The translations under genes were made by a program, and so were the position numbers. A DNA stretch of 64,000 nt, taken from NCBI GenBank assembly GCA_051846895.1, contig JBPYCQ010000003.1:146142-210141 (forward strand). The letters run 5' to 3'. A model generated the notes under the pieces. It searched no databases. It was given only the letters and a program-made list of their open reading frames with translations, and was not told the origin of the DNA. Below, piece by piece: positions 1 through 8,296 of this stretch. Every line of letters begins with the position of its first letter. Position 1 is the stretch's first letter. The stretch comes from CALKAL01 sp051846895 (GTDB taxonomy: Bacteria; Bacillota; Bacilli; Bacillales; Alkalibacillaceae).

Positions 1-997
1 CAAGATGAACCTCCCCTTCCTCTTTGTTTACTTTACTTAACCTCTTTGATTTTTTGAACTGGCGTTTTGAACGTGATTGTTCAAGCATATTCGGAACAAC
101 GAGTGCTGCAATAACGATTAAGGCGGTAATTAATTTCATATCACTTGCATCTAAGAAGTTCACACGTAAAGCAAGTGAATAAATCACACGGTAGACAATC
201 GCACCTAGAATCACGGCAAGCGTCATACGGACAACCTTGTCTTTTCCAAATAACACTTCACCGATTATAACGGATGCAAGGCCAATAATAATCATTCCAA
301 CGCCAATGTTCACATCTGCAAAACCGCTATGCTGAGCAACTAATGCCCCACTTAAGCCGACTAAACCATTCGATAAACCAATTCCGATAATAATATAAAG
401 GTCAGTATTAGCTGAGAAGCTTTTCACCATTGATTGGCTATCACCGGTTGCTCTTAAAGTAATTCCAACTTCTGTTCGTAAAAAGAAGTCGAGAAGCTTC
501 TTCACAATGAGTATAATGATTAACATCGATATAATTACAAAAAATGTTTTTGGTGCATAGTCTATAATCCCAAGCATCTCAAACGGAGCTAATAGAAATG
601 AGTCTAGAGCTACTTTTTCCCACCATTCTGATATCGTAACGAATAATGTAGTTTCTCTCATTAACGGAATGTTTGATTGTCCCATAATTCGTAAATTAAT
701 CGAATATAAGGCAATCATCATTAAAATACCGGCTAGTAACGGATTAATTCGACCTTTCGTATGAAGAAATCCGGTGATAAACCCGGCAACCATACCTGCT
801 AACGCTCCAGCCATGGTCGCAAGTAGTGGGTTTTGCCCATTCACAATCATGACAGCTGCTACAGCACCGCCCGTAACAAAGCTTCCGTCAACCGTTAAAT
901 CGGGGAAATTTAATATTCGAAATGATATATATACGCCAAGAGCCATAATAGCATATATTAAACCAGACTCTAACGCACCGTATAATGAACTAACCAT
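1..997 (-). CDS. ABC transporter permease, TrpY/YufP-like (partial, runs off left edge)
   Basis: The reading frame is open from the ATG at 997 (good AAGGAG site upstream) through at least 332 codons to the window edge, with no stop. The product is a polytopic membrane protein with many hydrophobic segments and the N-terminal pattern of branched-chain-type permeases (FPDLTVDGSFVTGGA near residue 33). It sits 12 bp downstream of a predicted ABC_sub_bind lipoprotein, so the two should form one uptake operon, with the ATPase expected beyond the window. In streptococci this family pair is TrpX-TrpY (tryptophan uptake); the substrate here is not shown by the sequence. The basic C-terminal residues near the edge suggest the end is close. 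Confidence 0.85.
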   Translation of the reverse strand, partial: MVSSLYGALESGLIYAIMALGVYISFRILNFPDLTVDGSFVTGGAVAAVMIVNGQNPLLATMAGALAGMVAGFITGFLHTKGRINPLLAGILMMIALYSINLRIMGQSNIPLMRETTLFVTISEWWEKVALDSFLLAPFEMLGIIDYAPKTFFVIISMLIIILIVKKLLDFFLRTEVGITLRATGDSQSMVKSFSANTDLYIIIGIGLSNGLVGLSGALVAQHSGFADVNIGVGMIIIGLASVIIGEVLFGKDKVVRMTLAVILGAIVYRVIYSLALRVNFLDASDMKLITALIVIAALVVPNMLEQSRSKRQFKKSKRLSKVNKEEGEVHL

Positions 998-1009
998 AAA
1001 AATTCTCCT

Positions 1010-2017
1010 TTAGTCTTCCTCAGTTGTCACTAATTCTGCTCTTTCTTTTAACTCATCCGTAAGTTCTACACCCATTCTTTCTGCAGCATCTTCATTTATT
1101 TTAAGAATGACATTTTGTGGATAAGTGGCTGGAACCTCACTTGGTGATTTACCATTTTTCAAAATCTCAACAGCTTTTTCTCCAGCTTCATAACCGATAT
1201 CATAGTAATCGAATCCAAATGCTGCTAGACCACCACGAGCAACCGAATCCAATTCACCTACAAATACTGGTATTTGTTCACTCTCGCCGACGATTAAAAC
1301 AGACTCTAACGCACTAACAACCGTGTTATCCGTAATAATGTAAATCGCATCTGCTGAACCGACTAGAGCTTCTGTTGCTTGCTTCACTTCAGACGAAGAT
1401 GAAATCGTTTTTTCAACTGTTTTCAGCCCTTCTTCCGCTGCCACTTCATTAACTAAATCAATTTGTGTGACAGAGTTTGCCTCTGCTGCGTTGTATACAA
1501 GACCAATAGATTGATAGCCCATTTCTTTAATTAACTTCACTGTGTTTGGAATTGTATCAGGTGCTAAGTCAGCAGTTCCTGTTACGTTGCCTCCTGGTGA
1601 TTCAAAACTATCAATTAACTTCGCGCCAACAGGATCAGTTACAGAAGTAAAAACGATCGGAATCTCTTCTGTTTCATTAAGAACACTTTGTGCACTTGGC
1701 GTTGAGTTAGCAAATATCAAATCTACTTTGTCACCTACAAGTTTTTGTGCGATTAACTGATTGTTGTTATTATCGTTTTGAGCATTTTCAACAACGAATT
1801 CGACATTTAAACCTGCATCCTGAACAGCTTTCATGAAACCTTCAGTCGCACGATCTAGTGACGGATGTTCAACAATTTGTGTTACTCCAATCACAAATTT
1901 GTCATTATCACCCGTTTTCCCATCACCATTCCCGTCTTCATTTGACGATGTACCACAAGCTGCTAATATGAGAATTAACGCTACACTTGATAAAATTAAA
2001 CGAATACGTTTCTTCAA
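1010..2017 (-). CDS. ABC transporter substrate-binding lipoprotein, TrpX-like
   Basis: 335 aa, TTG start with a GAGAGGGG ribosome site. A lipoprotein signal peptide ends in LAAC with the lipidated Cys at residue 21, followed by a Ser/Asn/Gly/Asp-rich linker. The remainder matches the ABC_sub_bind family (PF04392), which has two periplasmic-binding-like lobes: motifs such as VEHPSLDRATEGF, FTSVTDPVGA and YNAAEANSV are visible. Its role is to capture a ligand (tryptophan or another aromatic compound in characterised relatives) outside the membrane for the permease encoded just downstream. I saw no T-box leader in the 150 bp upstream, unlike streptococcal trpX, so the tryptophan assignment stays tentative. 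Confidence 0.88.
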   Translation of the reverse strand: MKKRIRLILSSVALILILAACGTSSNEDGNGDGKTGDNDKFVIGVTQIVEHPSLDRATEGFMKAVQDAGLNVEFVVENAQNDNNNNQLIAQKLVGDKVDLIFANSTPSAQSVLNETEEIPIVFTSVTDPVGAKLIDSFESPGGNVTGTADLAPDTIPNTVKLIKEMGYQSIGLVYNAAEANSVTQIDLVNEVAAEEGLKTVEKTISSSSEVKQATEALVGSADAIYIITDNTVVSALESVLIVGESEQIPVFVGELDSVARGGLAAFGFDYYDIGYEAGEKAVEILKNGKSPSEVPATYPQNVILKINEDAAERMGVELTDELKERAELVTTEED

Positions 2018-2133
2018 AATAAATTCCCCTCTCTTTTTCGCTTTTATGCGGATGTGCTTTTATGCAATAAAGTAATTTTTTAATGTTGCTAACAAGTATA
2101 TGCATTCTTCTCATAGAAATCAACCTTTTTTAC

Positions 2134-2165
2134 AAAAAAAAATCCTTAGCCGTAATAGCTAAGGA
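2134..2165 (-). terminator. Rho-independent terminator behind lcfB
   Basis: On the minus strand an 8-bp stem (TCCTTAGC/GCTAAGGA, loop of 7) is followed by a run of about nine T. It lies 22 bp after the lcfB stop and separates it from the trpX-like gene. Confidence 0.85.
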
Positions 2166-2170
2166 ATCGT

Positions 2171-2184
2171 GTAACCGCTTACGT
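2171..2184. promoter_or_regulatory. cre-like site (CcpA), doubtful function
   Basis: TGTAACCGCTTACG matches the catabolite-responsive element consensus TGWAANCGNTNWCA at 13 of 14 positions on either strand. It lies between the lcfB stop and its terminator, a poor place for control of lcfB. It is about 150 bp upstream of the trpX-like gene. It may be chance. Confidence 0.3.
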
Positions 2185-2186
2185 TA

Positions 2187-3728
2187 TTAATCTACTGCGA
2201 GTTGGTCGCGTAAGCTTCTTCTTAAAATTTTTCCAGTTGTGTTCTTAGGAAGCTCATCTATAAATCTAATTTCTTCTGGACATTTATATTTTGCTAGTTT
2301 TTCTTTACAAAAGTCATGTAACTCTTCTTCTGTTACGGAGTCGTCTTTTACAACGACAAAAGCGATGACTGATTCACCAAGATTCCGATCAGGAACACCG
2401 ATAACAGCTACTTCAGTCACTTTTTCGTGGTGATATAACACTTCTTCTACTTCTCGTGGGTAAACGTTGTAGCCACCAACTAAAATAAGGTCCTTCTTAC
2501 GATCGACGATATAAAAATAACCTTCATCGTCCATACGCGCCATATCACCAGTATGTAGCCAACCATTTTTAATTGTCGCCTTTGTTTCTTCAGGCATTTT
2601 GTAATAACCTTTCATCACATTAGGCCCTTTAACGATTAATTCACCAACTTCACCAGGTGGTAATTCATTACCGTCTTCATCTACGACTTTGTTTTCAACG
2701 TTAACGATACTTCTACCAATTGACCCTGCCTTTCTCGGACGGTCTAGTGGATTGAAGCAAGTCACAGGTGAAGCTTCAGATAACCCGTATCCTTCAGAAA
2801 CTTGTACATCGAAACGCTGTTCAAATTGTTCAAGAAGAGCAACAGGCATCGATGCGCCTCCGGAAATACATAAACGCATGGAAGACAAATCTTTTTCTTC
2901 TTCTTTCGGGTATTGCAGTAAGTAGTTATACATCGTTGGTACTCCTGAAAAAACTGTCACTTTGTAATCTTTGATTAACTTAAAGATGACTTCTGGTGAG
3001 AATTTAGGAACGATGAGTACTGTCGCACCATTATATAAAGGTGCATTTAATGCAACGGTTAAACAAAAAACATGAAACATCGGTAGCGCAGCAATGACAC
3101 GATCATTTTCATCCATCTCTAAATATTCCGCTACATCTTTGGCATTTGAATAAAGGTTTTTATGAGTTAACATGGCCCCTTTTGGTTTACCAGTCGTTCC
3201 TGACGTATAAAGAATGACAGCGGTCTCATCTTCATGTAATACAGGTCGCTGCAAATCTAATCCACCATTCTGGACGAGTTTTTCAAAAGAATATACTTTT
3301 TCTCCTAATGAACTATTCATAGCATTCACATTAGGATTCGTTTGACAGACGATATAATGTTCAACATTTGGTAATAGTTGATTCATCGCCTCAAACTTTT
3401 CCACTAATACATCTAACGTGATAACACCTTTAACATCACCATTATTAATGATATAAGAAATTTCATCAACAGTGTAGATTGGGTTAATAGGAATTACTGT
3501 AACACCAAGACGCATCGCCCCATACAAACCGATGACATAGTGAGGTGTATTACCAACCACTAATGCGATATGGTCTCCCTTCTCATACCCTAATTCTTTC
3601 AAGCTAGAAGCAAACTTAGTAACCATACCTTCTAGCGTTTGATAATTCGTTTCTTCCCCATTAAAAATATAAGCTGTTTTTGTCAGGTTGTCTTTCGCTA
3701 TTTGTGACAAGCGATCACTTAAATTCAT
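2187..3728 (-). CDS. lcfB: Long-chain fatty-acid--CoA ligase LcfB (YhfL)
   Basis: 513 aa from the ATG at 3728, which has an AAGGGGG ribosome site; the open frame extends 18 codons further but without a start context, and B. subtilis LcfB is also 513 aa. The enzyme activates fatty acids with ATP and CoA for beta-oxidation. Visible motifs are the AMP-binding P-loop YTSGTTGKPKG, the adenylation motif TGDMARMDDEGYF, the hinge DRKKDLI and the C-terminal catalytic Lys in PKNTTGKILRR. A perfect-armed FadR operator lies about 40 bp upstream of the start, so repression by FadR relieved by long-chain acyl-CoA is expected. It is a single-gene unit ending in its own terminator. Confidence 0.95.
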   Translation of the reverse strand: MNLSDRLSQIAKDNLTKTAYIFNGEETNYQTLEGMVTKFASSLKELGYEKGDHIALVVGNTPHYVIGLYGAMRLGVTVIPINPIYTVDEISYIINNGDVKGVITLDVLVEKFEAMNQLLPNVEHYIVCQTNPNVNAMNSSLGEKVYSFEKLVQNGGLDLQRPVLHEDETAVILYTSGTTGKPKGAMLTHKNLYSNAKDVAEYLEMDENDRVIAALPMFHVFCLTVALNAPLYNGATVLIVPKFSPEVIFKLIKDYKVTVFSGVPTMYNYLLQYPKEEEKDLSSMRLCISGGASMPVALLEQFEQRFDVQVSEGYGLSEASPVTCFNPLDRPRKAGSIGRSIVNVENKVVDEDGNELPPGEVGELIVKGPNVMKGYYKMPEETKATIKNGWLHTGDMARMDDEGYFYIVDRKKDLILVGGYNVYPREVEEVLYHHEKVTEVAVIGVPDRNLGESVIAFVVVKDDSVTEEELHDFCKEKLAKYKCPEEIRFIDELPKNTTGKILRRSLRDQLAVD

Positions 3729-3767
3729 GTAAAATCCCCCTTGATGTATGTACAAAACTGAATTTGC

Positions 3768-3785
3768 TGAATGAACGGTCATTCA
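3768..3785. promoter_or_regulatory. FadR operator upstream of lcfB
   Basis: TGAATGAACGGTCATTCA has two perfect 7-bp inverted arms (TGAATGA/TCATTCA) around 4 bp, matching the Bacillus FadR (YsiA) box TGAATGAMTANTCATTCA except in the central bases. lcfB belongs to the FadR regulon in B. subtilis, so the site fits its position. Confidence 0.85.
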
Positions 3786-3832
3786 TAACCTTCTGAATAT
3801 ATTATAAATTATTAATACTTATTGAGCAATAA

Positions 3833-3864
3833 GAAAACCTTAACAGGAATTAATCCTGTTAAGG
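3833..3864 (-). terminator. Terminator behind lplJ
   Basis: Perfect 11-bp stem CCTTAACAGGA/TCCTGTTAAGG with a 5-base loop, followed on the minus strand by TTTTCTT; it sits 17 bp after the lplJ stop. Confidence 0.9.
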
Positions 3865-3880
3865 CCAGATTCGATGGTTA

Positions 3881-4888
3881 TTAATATACGAGCGATAGAA
3901 AGTCTTCTTCCGTCAATTTACCTAAATAATATTGTAAGTCTACATTTTTTACAGCTTCTTTTATTGCTTCACGATTATATTGTATGCCTTTTAATTTTTC
4001 CTCAAGTTCTGATATTTCACCAATTCCGAAGAAATCTCCATAAATTGTACAGTTTTCAATTACACCTTTTTTAACATCAAGGCGGACATCATATGTGCCA
4101 ACACCTTCAATTCGTTTTGAATGTTGAATATTAAACGCTGGAGAGCGTCCGTAGTTCCAGTCCCAGTTCTTATAACGCTTTTCAGATATTTCGTTAATTT
4201 TTTCCCAATCTTCTTCTGTTAATTTGTAACGTGGGACATCGTTAACGTCTTCAACATCAAAAATATACTTCAGTAACAGCTCTTTAAACTCGTCCATCGT
4301 AACTTTTTCTTCAAGAAATTCCGAGATGTTTGCCACACGACTACGAATTGATTTAATTCCTTTTGAGCGAATCTTCTCCGATTTTACTTTTAGTGAAGAG
4401 ACTACGTTTTCGATTTCTGAATCAAGCATTAATGTACCGTGACTAAACATTCTTCCGTTAGTCGTAAACTGAGCATTACCAGAAATTTTTCGTCCTTCTA
4501 CTGTAATGTCGTTACGTCCAGATAACTCTGCCTTTACCCCTAGCTTATGTAACGCCTCAATAACTGGCTTTGTAAATTTAGCAAAGTTACTAAAACTATC
4601 ACCTTCATCTTTTGATAAAAAACTGTAGTTTAAATTTTGTAAATCGTGATAGACGGCTCCACCACCTGATAGACGGCGGACAACTTTAATATTGTTCTTC
4701 TCAACGAAATCAGTATTAACCTCTTCAATAGAGTTTTGATTACGTCCAATGATGATAGATGGACCGTTCACATAAAAAAGTAAGTATTGATCCTCATTAT
4801 CTATTTTTAAATTCTTTAATGCATATTCTTCAATCGCTAAATTAATTTGAGGATCTGTAATGCCTTCATTATCGATAAAATATAACAT
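3881..4888 (-). CDS. lplJ: Lipoate--protein ligase LplJ
   Basis: 335 aa, ATG start with AAAGGAGG (B. subtilis LplJ is 331 aa). It attaches scavenged lipoate to the E2/GcvH proteins of 2-oxoacid dehydrogenases and the glycine cleavage system using ATP. The LplA-type catalytic domain is seen in residues ~1-240 with IIGRNQN, the lipoyl-AMP loop VRRLSGGGAVYHD and NDITVEGRKISGNAQ; the C-terminal accessory domain follows (from about residue 250, ending KLTEEDFLSLVY). It lies between lcfB and yhfI as in B. subtilis, and has its own terminator. Confidence 0.95.
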   Translation of the reverse strand: MLYFIDNEGITDPQINLAIEEYALKNLKIDNEDQYLLFYVNGPSIIIGRNQNSIEEVNTDFVEKNNIKVVRRLSGGGAVYHDLQNLNYSFLSKDEGDSFSNFAKFTKPVIEALHKLGVKAELSGRNDITVEGRKISGNAQFTTNGRMFSHGTLMLDSEIENVVSSLKVKSEKIRSKGIKSIRSRVANISEFLEEKVTMDEFKELLLKYIFDVEDVNDVPRYKLTEEDWEKINEISEKRYKNWDWNYGRSPAFNIQHSKRIEGVGTYDVRLDVKKGVIENCTIYGDFFGIGEISELEEKLKGIQYNREAIKEAVKNVDLQYYLGKLTEEDFLSLVY

Positions 4889-5078
4889 GAAACACCCTCC
4901 TTTTTCCTTTTCCCTATTCCATTGTAAAAAACTATCGAAAATATAGCAACGAATAGTAATTGATGAGAATGTTTTACTATATTTCGATTAAACATTCCAA
5001 GTTCAGAATACTTGAAACATTTTTTTAAAATGTTATTATTTAACATAAATTAATATTAATATAAGGGGAATTTTTTAT

Positions 5079-5498
5079 ATGAAGAAACGATATATTGTGA
5101 TGTTACTTGTTTTCATGATGGCAGGTTGTGGAAAGGATTCTATTAATTTAGATGACTATAATCGTGTTCTTGCCGAAGCGTTTGTAACTAGAACACATGA
5201 ATATGAAGATGGTTATAAAAAAGTTAATTCTCTCCTCTTAATGGGAGGTAAAAGCTCTGGAGTAGAAGCTGTATTAATTGAAGACTTCTATGACAAAAAT
5301 AATAATTACATAAAAACAAAGCTTCTATATTCGGAATTGGAAAAAGGTGATTTGGAAGTATGGGTGGATGAACCAAAAACTCTATATTTAGAATCAATCG
5401 GATTTACGAACACAATGTCTAATAAAAATTTGAGTGATGAAGAGCAAAAAGAGTTAACAGACTATCTTATAAAAATATATGAGGATCATTTAAGCTAG
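5079..5498 (+). CDS. Small predicted lipoprotein, function unknown
   Basis: 139 aa with an ATG preceded by AAGGGGAA. The first 17 residues form a lipoprotein signal (two Lys and an Arg, hydrophobic stretch, lipobox MAGC with Cys17). The mature part is hydrophilic, mixed alpha/beta in composition and has no motif I recognise; it contains no Cys beyond the lipidated one. It is transcribed alone on the plus strand between lplJ and yhfI, converges on yhfI, and ends in a strong terminator. It occupies the place where B. subtilis has other small yhf genes, but I cannot match it to one. Confidence 0.75.
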   Translation: MKKRYIVMLLVFMMAGCGKDSINLDDYNRVLAEAFVTRTHEYEDGYKKVNSLLLMGGKSSGVEAVLIEDFYDKNNNYIKTKLLYSELEKGDLEVWVDEPKTLYLESIGFTNTMSNKNLSDEEQKELTDYLIKIYEDHLS

Positions 5499-5526
5499 AG
5501 GGATGTTGACTCCCCTAGCTTTTTTA
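5492..5526 (+). terminator. Terminator behind the small lipoprotein gene
   Basis: Stem AAGCTAG-AGGGA/TCCC-CTAGCTT with one bulged base, then TTTTTAT on the plus strand. It overlaps the 3' end of convergent yhfI by a few bases. Confidence 0.85.
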
Positions 5527-6255
5527 TAAACTGTAAGTTACGCCTTCTTTTGCAAGCTGAATCTCTCCATTAAACTGTTCGCCAGCTTGTTTAGCTAAGT
5601 CATTATGGTCTCCAAAATGTGGAAGATGTGTTAAACACAACTGCTTGACATTCGCACGTTGAGCTAACTTCCCACACTCTTCACTCGTCATATGTCCCGC
5701 CTTAGAACCATCCATTCCTTTATAAAAACTTGATTCTGCGATGAGCAGGTCGGCTCCTCTTGCAAAATCAACGAGTCCATCGAAATATGACGTATCAGCA
5801 GTGTAAACCATTGTTGTTTCACCGTCTGTCACACGCATCGCATAACAAGATTTAGGATGTTTTGTTTTTAAGAAGTGAAACGTAAATGGGCCTATTTGAT
5901 ATTCCTTTCGATCGTCATATTTTTTTCCTACTGTCGCTTGATGGTTTAACTGCTGAAAAGCTTGTCCATCGTCTTTGGCGGCATAGATTGGTACTTTACC
6001 TGCTATTTTCCCAAGCTGTTGCTGTACGAGGCAGGCATACTGAAAGACGCCGAGATCCGCAACATGATCGCTATGAAAATGTGATAAAACAACGGCATCA
6101 ACTTGTTCAATCGATAGATATTGTTGAATTCGTGATAACGCCCCACTCCCCAAATCAATAACTAAATTAAAATTACCTTGCTGTAATAAATAACACGATG
6201 TTGCTTCACCTTTATTCGGATAAGCTCCCCAATATCCAATCACTTTGACGTCCAT
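5524..6255 (-). CDS. yhfI: Metallo-beta-lactamase-fold hydrolase YhfI
   Basis: 243 aa (B. subtilis YhfI 244 aa), ATG with an AGGAGG site. The metallo-beta-lactamase fold is shown by the metal motif HFHSDHVADLG near residue 58, an Asp in YTADTSYFDG and late His residues in CLTHLPHFG, i.e. the RNase Z/AtsA-like subgroup that binds two zinc ions. No nucleic-acid exosite is evident, so the substrate is unknown. It is divergently transcribed from the small gene yhfH across a 100-bp region containing a palindrome, as in B. subtilis. Confidence 0.9.
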   Translation of the reverse strand: MDVKVIGYWGAYPNKGEATSCYLLQQGNFNLVIDLGSGALSRIQQYLSIEQVDAVVLSHFHSDHVADLGVFQYACLVQQQLGKIAGKVPIYAAKDDGQAFQQLNHQATVGKKYDDRKEYQIGPFTFHFLKTKHPKSCYAMRVTDGETTMVYTADTSYFDGLVDFARGADLLIAESSFYKGMDGSKAGHMTSEECGKLAQRANVKQLCLTHLPHFGDHNDLAKQAGEQFNGEIQLAKEGVTYSL

Positions 6256-6297
6256 ATAGGTCTTACCTCCTATTTTTGTTATAATACAGATTTATTA

Positions 6298-6326
6298 TTC
6301 ACATAACTGTATTAGTACAGTATAAT
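6298..6326 (+). promoter_or_regulatory. yhfH promoter with embedded palindrome
   Basis: A SigA-like promoter TTCACA-17-TATAAT (6298-6303 and 6321-6326). Its spacer contains ACTGTA-TTAG-TACAGT (6306-6321), a perfect 6-bp inverted repeat that would place a bound dimer over the -10 region. No regulator is known to me for this site. Confidence 0.55.
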
Positions 6327-6358
6327 ATTATTAATAAAAAATAGAGGAGGAACTCCCC

Positions 6359-6487
6359 TTGATCCAATCGCCAGTAAAGTTCTTTAAAAACTTACCGAAG
6401 AAGCGTTGTAAGACTTGCAAAAAGGTGATGACTGAACAGGCTGACTGCTACTCGCATCAATGTGAAAAGTGCACGTCTATTATATAA
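6359..6487 (+). CDS. yhfH: YhfH family zinc-ribbon-like microprotein
   Basis: 42 aa from the TTG at 6359, with a GAGGAGG ribosome site at normal spacing; stop TAA at 6485. The product begins MIQSPVKFFKNLPKKRCKTC and contains CKTC near residue 17 and C..HQCEKC near residue 35, giving two Cys pairs suited to bind one zinc ion. Length, sequence type and divergent position beside yhfI match the YhfH family (PF14149) of B. subtilis. Its biochemical role is unknown. It is followed by a 400-bp non-coding region with repeat array A. Confidence 0.85.
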   Translation: MIQSPVKFFKNLPKKRCKTCKKVMTEQADCYSHQCEKCTSII

Positions 6488-6588
6488 CAGAGTAACTCAG
6501 ATGTAGGTAACTTAGTAGTCCAAAATTGAAACTCTAGCATCAATGCGTATCTCGGATTAAATGAATCAACCTTAGTAGCTTATAGACT
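6488..6588. other. Non-coding stretch before array A
   Basis: No ORF with a ribosome site, no clear hairpin. AT-rich spacer between the yhfH stop and the first repeat unit. Confidence 0.5.
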
Positions 6589-6731
6589 TTATCAGCCAAT
6601 TTTCAATGTTTATCAGCCAAATTCCACTACTTATCAGCCGATTTCGCCAGATTATCAGCCAATTCAAGCGATTTATCAGCCAATTATGAAATTTATCAGC
6701 CAATTTTTTATTTATCAGCCAATTCGCGATT
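6589..6731. repeat. Intergenic ~21-bp repeat array A (core TTATCAGCCAATT)
   Basis: Seven units with core TTATCAGCCAATT (at most one or two changes) start at 6589, 6610, 6631, 6652, 6673, 6693 and 6712, i.e. spacings 21,21,21,21,20,19; a decayed copy (TTATCAAACAATT) follows at 6751. The 6-8 bases between cores differ in every unit. The array lies in the convergent gap between yhfH and hemY, about 130 bp beyond the hemY terminator. No promoter or coding potential is convincing: the 20- and 19-bp steps break any reading frame. Array C at 26.9 kb has the same core and the same spacing series. Confidence 0.9.
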
Positions 6732-6859
6732 ACTTACTGTCTACCAGAGTTTATCAAACAATTATAAAAAGACTAAGTTATTTACAGGTGACATGAAAAG
6801 TTATAACGTGCAAGTCATCATCAAGAACCTCTCAATAAAATATTACTTCAAAAACTACG

Positions 6860-6897
6860 AAAAAGGCACTTAGATCATATCATCTAGGTGCCTTTTT
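6860..6897. terminator. Bidirectional terminator at the hemY 3' end
   Basis: A 13-bp stem (AAAGGCACTTAGA/TCTAGGTGCCTTT, one G-U) is flanked by an A-run and a T-run so that it can end transcription on both strands, serving hemEHY and, from the other side, the yhfH side. Confidence 0.88.
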
Positions 6898-6901
6898 ATT
6901 A

Positions 6902-8293
6902 TTAACGATTTACTATTTTCTTAACCACACTTTTAGCTTGGTCAATACAATCAGGGATTCCTACGCCACGGTAAGAATTTCCTGCTAAATATACATTCGG
7001 TAAATGTTCTTTTAGCTTACTCTCCATTACTTCTAATCGTTCGACATGTCCAACTGTATATTGTGGCATCGCGTCATTCCATTTCGTAACGATTGAAAAT
7101 AGTGGTGGCTTTTGTATTGGTAAAATGGTTTTTAATTCATTGAGAACAATGGTTTCAATTTCTTGATCTGTTAAATCTAATATTTCCTCATCACCTGGTT
7201 TACCGACATATGCTCTCATGAGTACGTGTCCTTCTGGTGTCGTATGTGGCCATTTTTTATGTGTCCATGTACAAGCTGTGATTCTGTATCTGTCTTTTCT
7301 TGAGACGACGAATCCGGTACCAGTTGGCAATTGTTCGACGGCATCTTTTTCAAAGGCTAACACAACATTAGCAACTGACGTGTTTTTCTCAGTTAATAGA
7401 TGATGGATAAAGTCATATTGAGAAAAAATCTTGCGCGTTGCTTCATGTGGCGTTGTCATGATGACATAATCCGCTTCTACCTTATCATCATGATTTTCAA
7501 AATAAATGTTATAGTGTCCATTATCTTTTTCTATATGTTTGACCGTTGTTTCTTTGAGTATAGTTATGTTTTTTTCTAATTCGCTCTCTAACGTACTTAC
7601 AATTTTCTGCAAGCCATTTTTTAAAGTTAAAAATTGGCCTTGAGGTTTAGATATTGTTTTTGGTTGTTTCGTTTTTGACAGCATTAATCCGCGCATTAAA
7701 CTGCGATGCTTTTGTTCAATGTCTTGAAAATGCGGAAACGTCGCCTTTAAACTTAACTGGTCAATATCACCTGAATAAATCCCTGAAATTAACGGATGGA
7801 TTAATCGATCAACGACTTGATTGCCTAGTCTTCTTCTAAAAAAGTGACCGACAGAGACGTCTTCAGTGTTATTACTTTTCGCAACGAATAAGTCTTTAAG
7901 TGCTGCAAGTTTCCCGCCCCACGAAAAGAGTGATGAGGTGACAAAAGGTCCTAAATCTGTCGGGATTCCCATAACGGCCCCTTTAGGAATTGGATGCAAC
8001 TTATCATGTGACAATATATATGATTGCCCTGTTGCATTTCGAACGAGCTCATCTTCTAATCCTAAATCAACGACTAATTCTTTAGCTGATTGTTTCCGTT
8101 CAAGAAAAGAATCTGGTCCACGTTCAATGGTGAAACCTTCTTTTTGAACGGTTTTCATTTTTCCGCCGAGTTCATTAGTCGCTTCAACTAATGTGATGTC
8201 CATAGCGGGATTATCTTTTTTTAAATAATAAGCGGCGGCTAGCCCTGTAATGCCTCCGCCGATTATTACTGTATGCTTCCGTTTGCTCATCAT
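6902..8293 (-). CDS. hemY: Coproporphyrinogen III oxidase HemY/CgoX
   Basis: 463 aa from the ATG at 8293; this start is chosen because AAGGGA in the hemH 3' end is correctly spaced from it. It is an FAD flavoprotein that oxidises coproporphyrinogen III to coproporphyrin III in the Gram-positive haem branch. The FAD-binding GGGITGLAAAYYL is at residues ~13-25, KMKTVQKEGFTIERGPDSF follows, and the C-terminal FAD contact YLAGNSYRGVGIPDCI is near residue 440. B. subtilis HemY is 470 aa and membrane-associated. It is the last gene of pbpF/hemE-hemH-hemY order and begins only 3 bp after the hemH stop. Confidence 0.95.
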   Translation of the reverse strand: MMSKRKHTVIIGGGITGLAAAYYLKKDNPAMDITLVEATNELGGKMKTVQKEGFTIERGPDSFLERKQSAKELVVDLGLEDELVRNATGQSYILSHDKLHPIPKGAVMGIPTDLGPFVTSSLFSWGGKLAALKDLFVAKSNNTEDVSVGHFFRRRLGNQVVDRLIHPLISGIYSGDIDQLSLKATFPHFQDIEQKHRSLMRGLMLSKTKQPKTISKPQGQFLTLKNGLQKIVSTLESELEKNITILKETTVKHIEKDNGHYNIYFENHDDKVEADYVIMTTPHEATRKIFSQYDFIHHLLTEKNTSVANVVLAFEKDAVEQLPTGTGFVVSRKDRYRITACTWTHKKWPHTTPEGHVLMRAYVGKPGDEEILDLTDQEIETIVLNELKTILPIQKPPLFSIVTKWNDAMPQYTVGHVERLEVMESKLKEHLPNVYLAGNSYRGVGIPDCIDQAKSVVKKIVNR

Positions 8294-8296
8294 CAA

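Noticed and set aside
1938..2123. 61-codon ORF overlapping the start of the trpX-like gene
   Set aside because: It overlaps the signal-peptide coding region in another frame of the same strand and has no ribosome site.
2018..2165. T-box or tryptophan riboswitch in front of the trpX-like gene
   Set aside because: Only about 120 bp lie between the lcfB terminator and the start, with no T-box sequence (UGGNACC-like) or antiterminator hairpin seen.
2171..2184. Functional CcpA site for lcfB
   Set aside because: Listed only as a low-confidence site: it matches the consensus well but is behind the coding region, where repression of lcfB would be unusual.
6589..6731. CRISPR array
   Set aside because: Cores of 11-13 bp with 6-8 bp between them are far too short for CRISPR repeats and spacers; no cas genes are in the window. 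The same applies to the other arrays.
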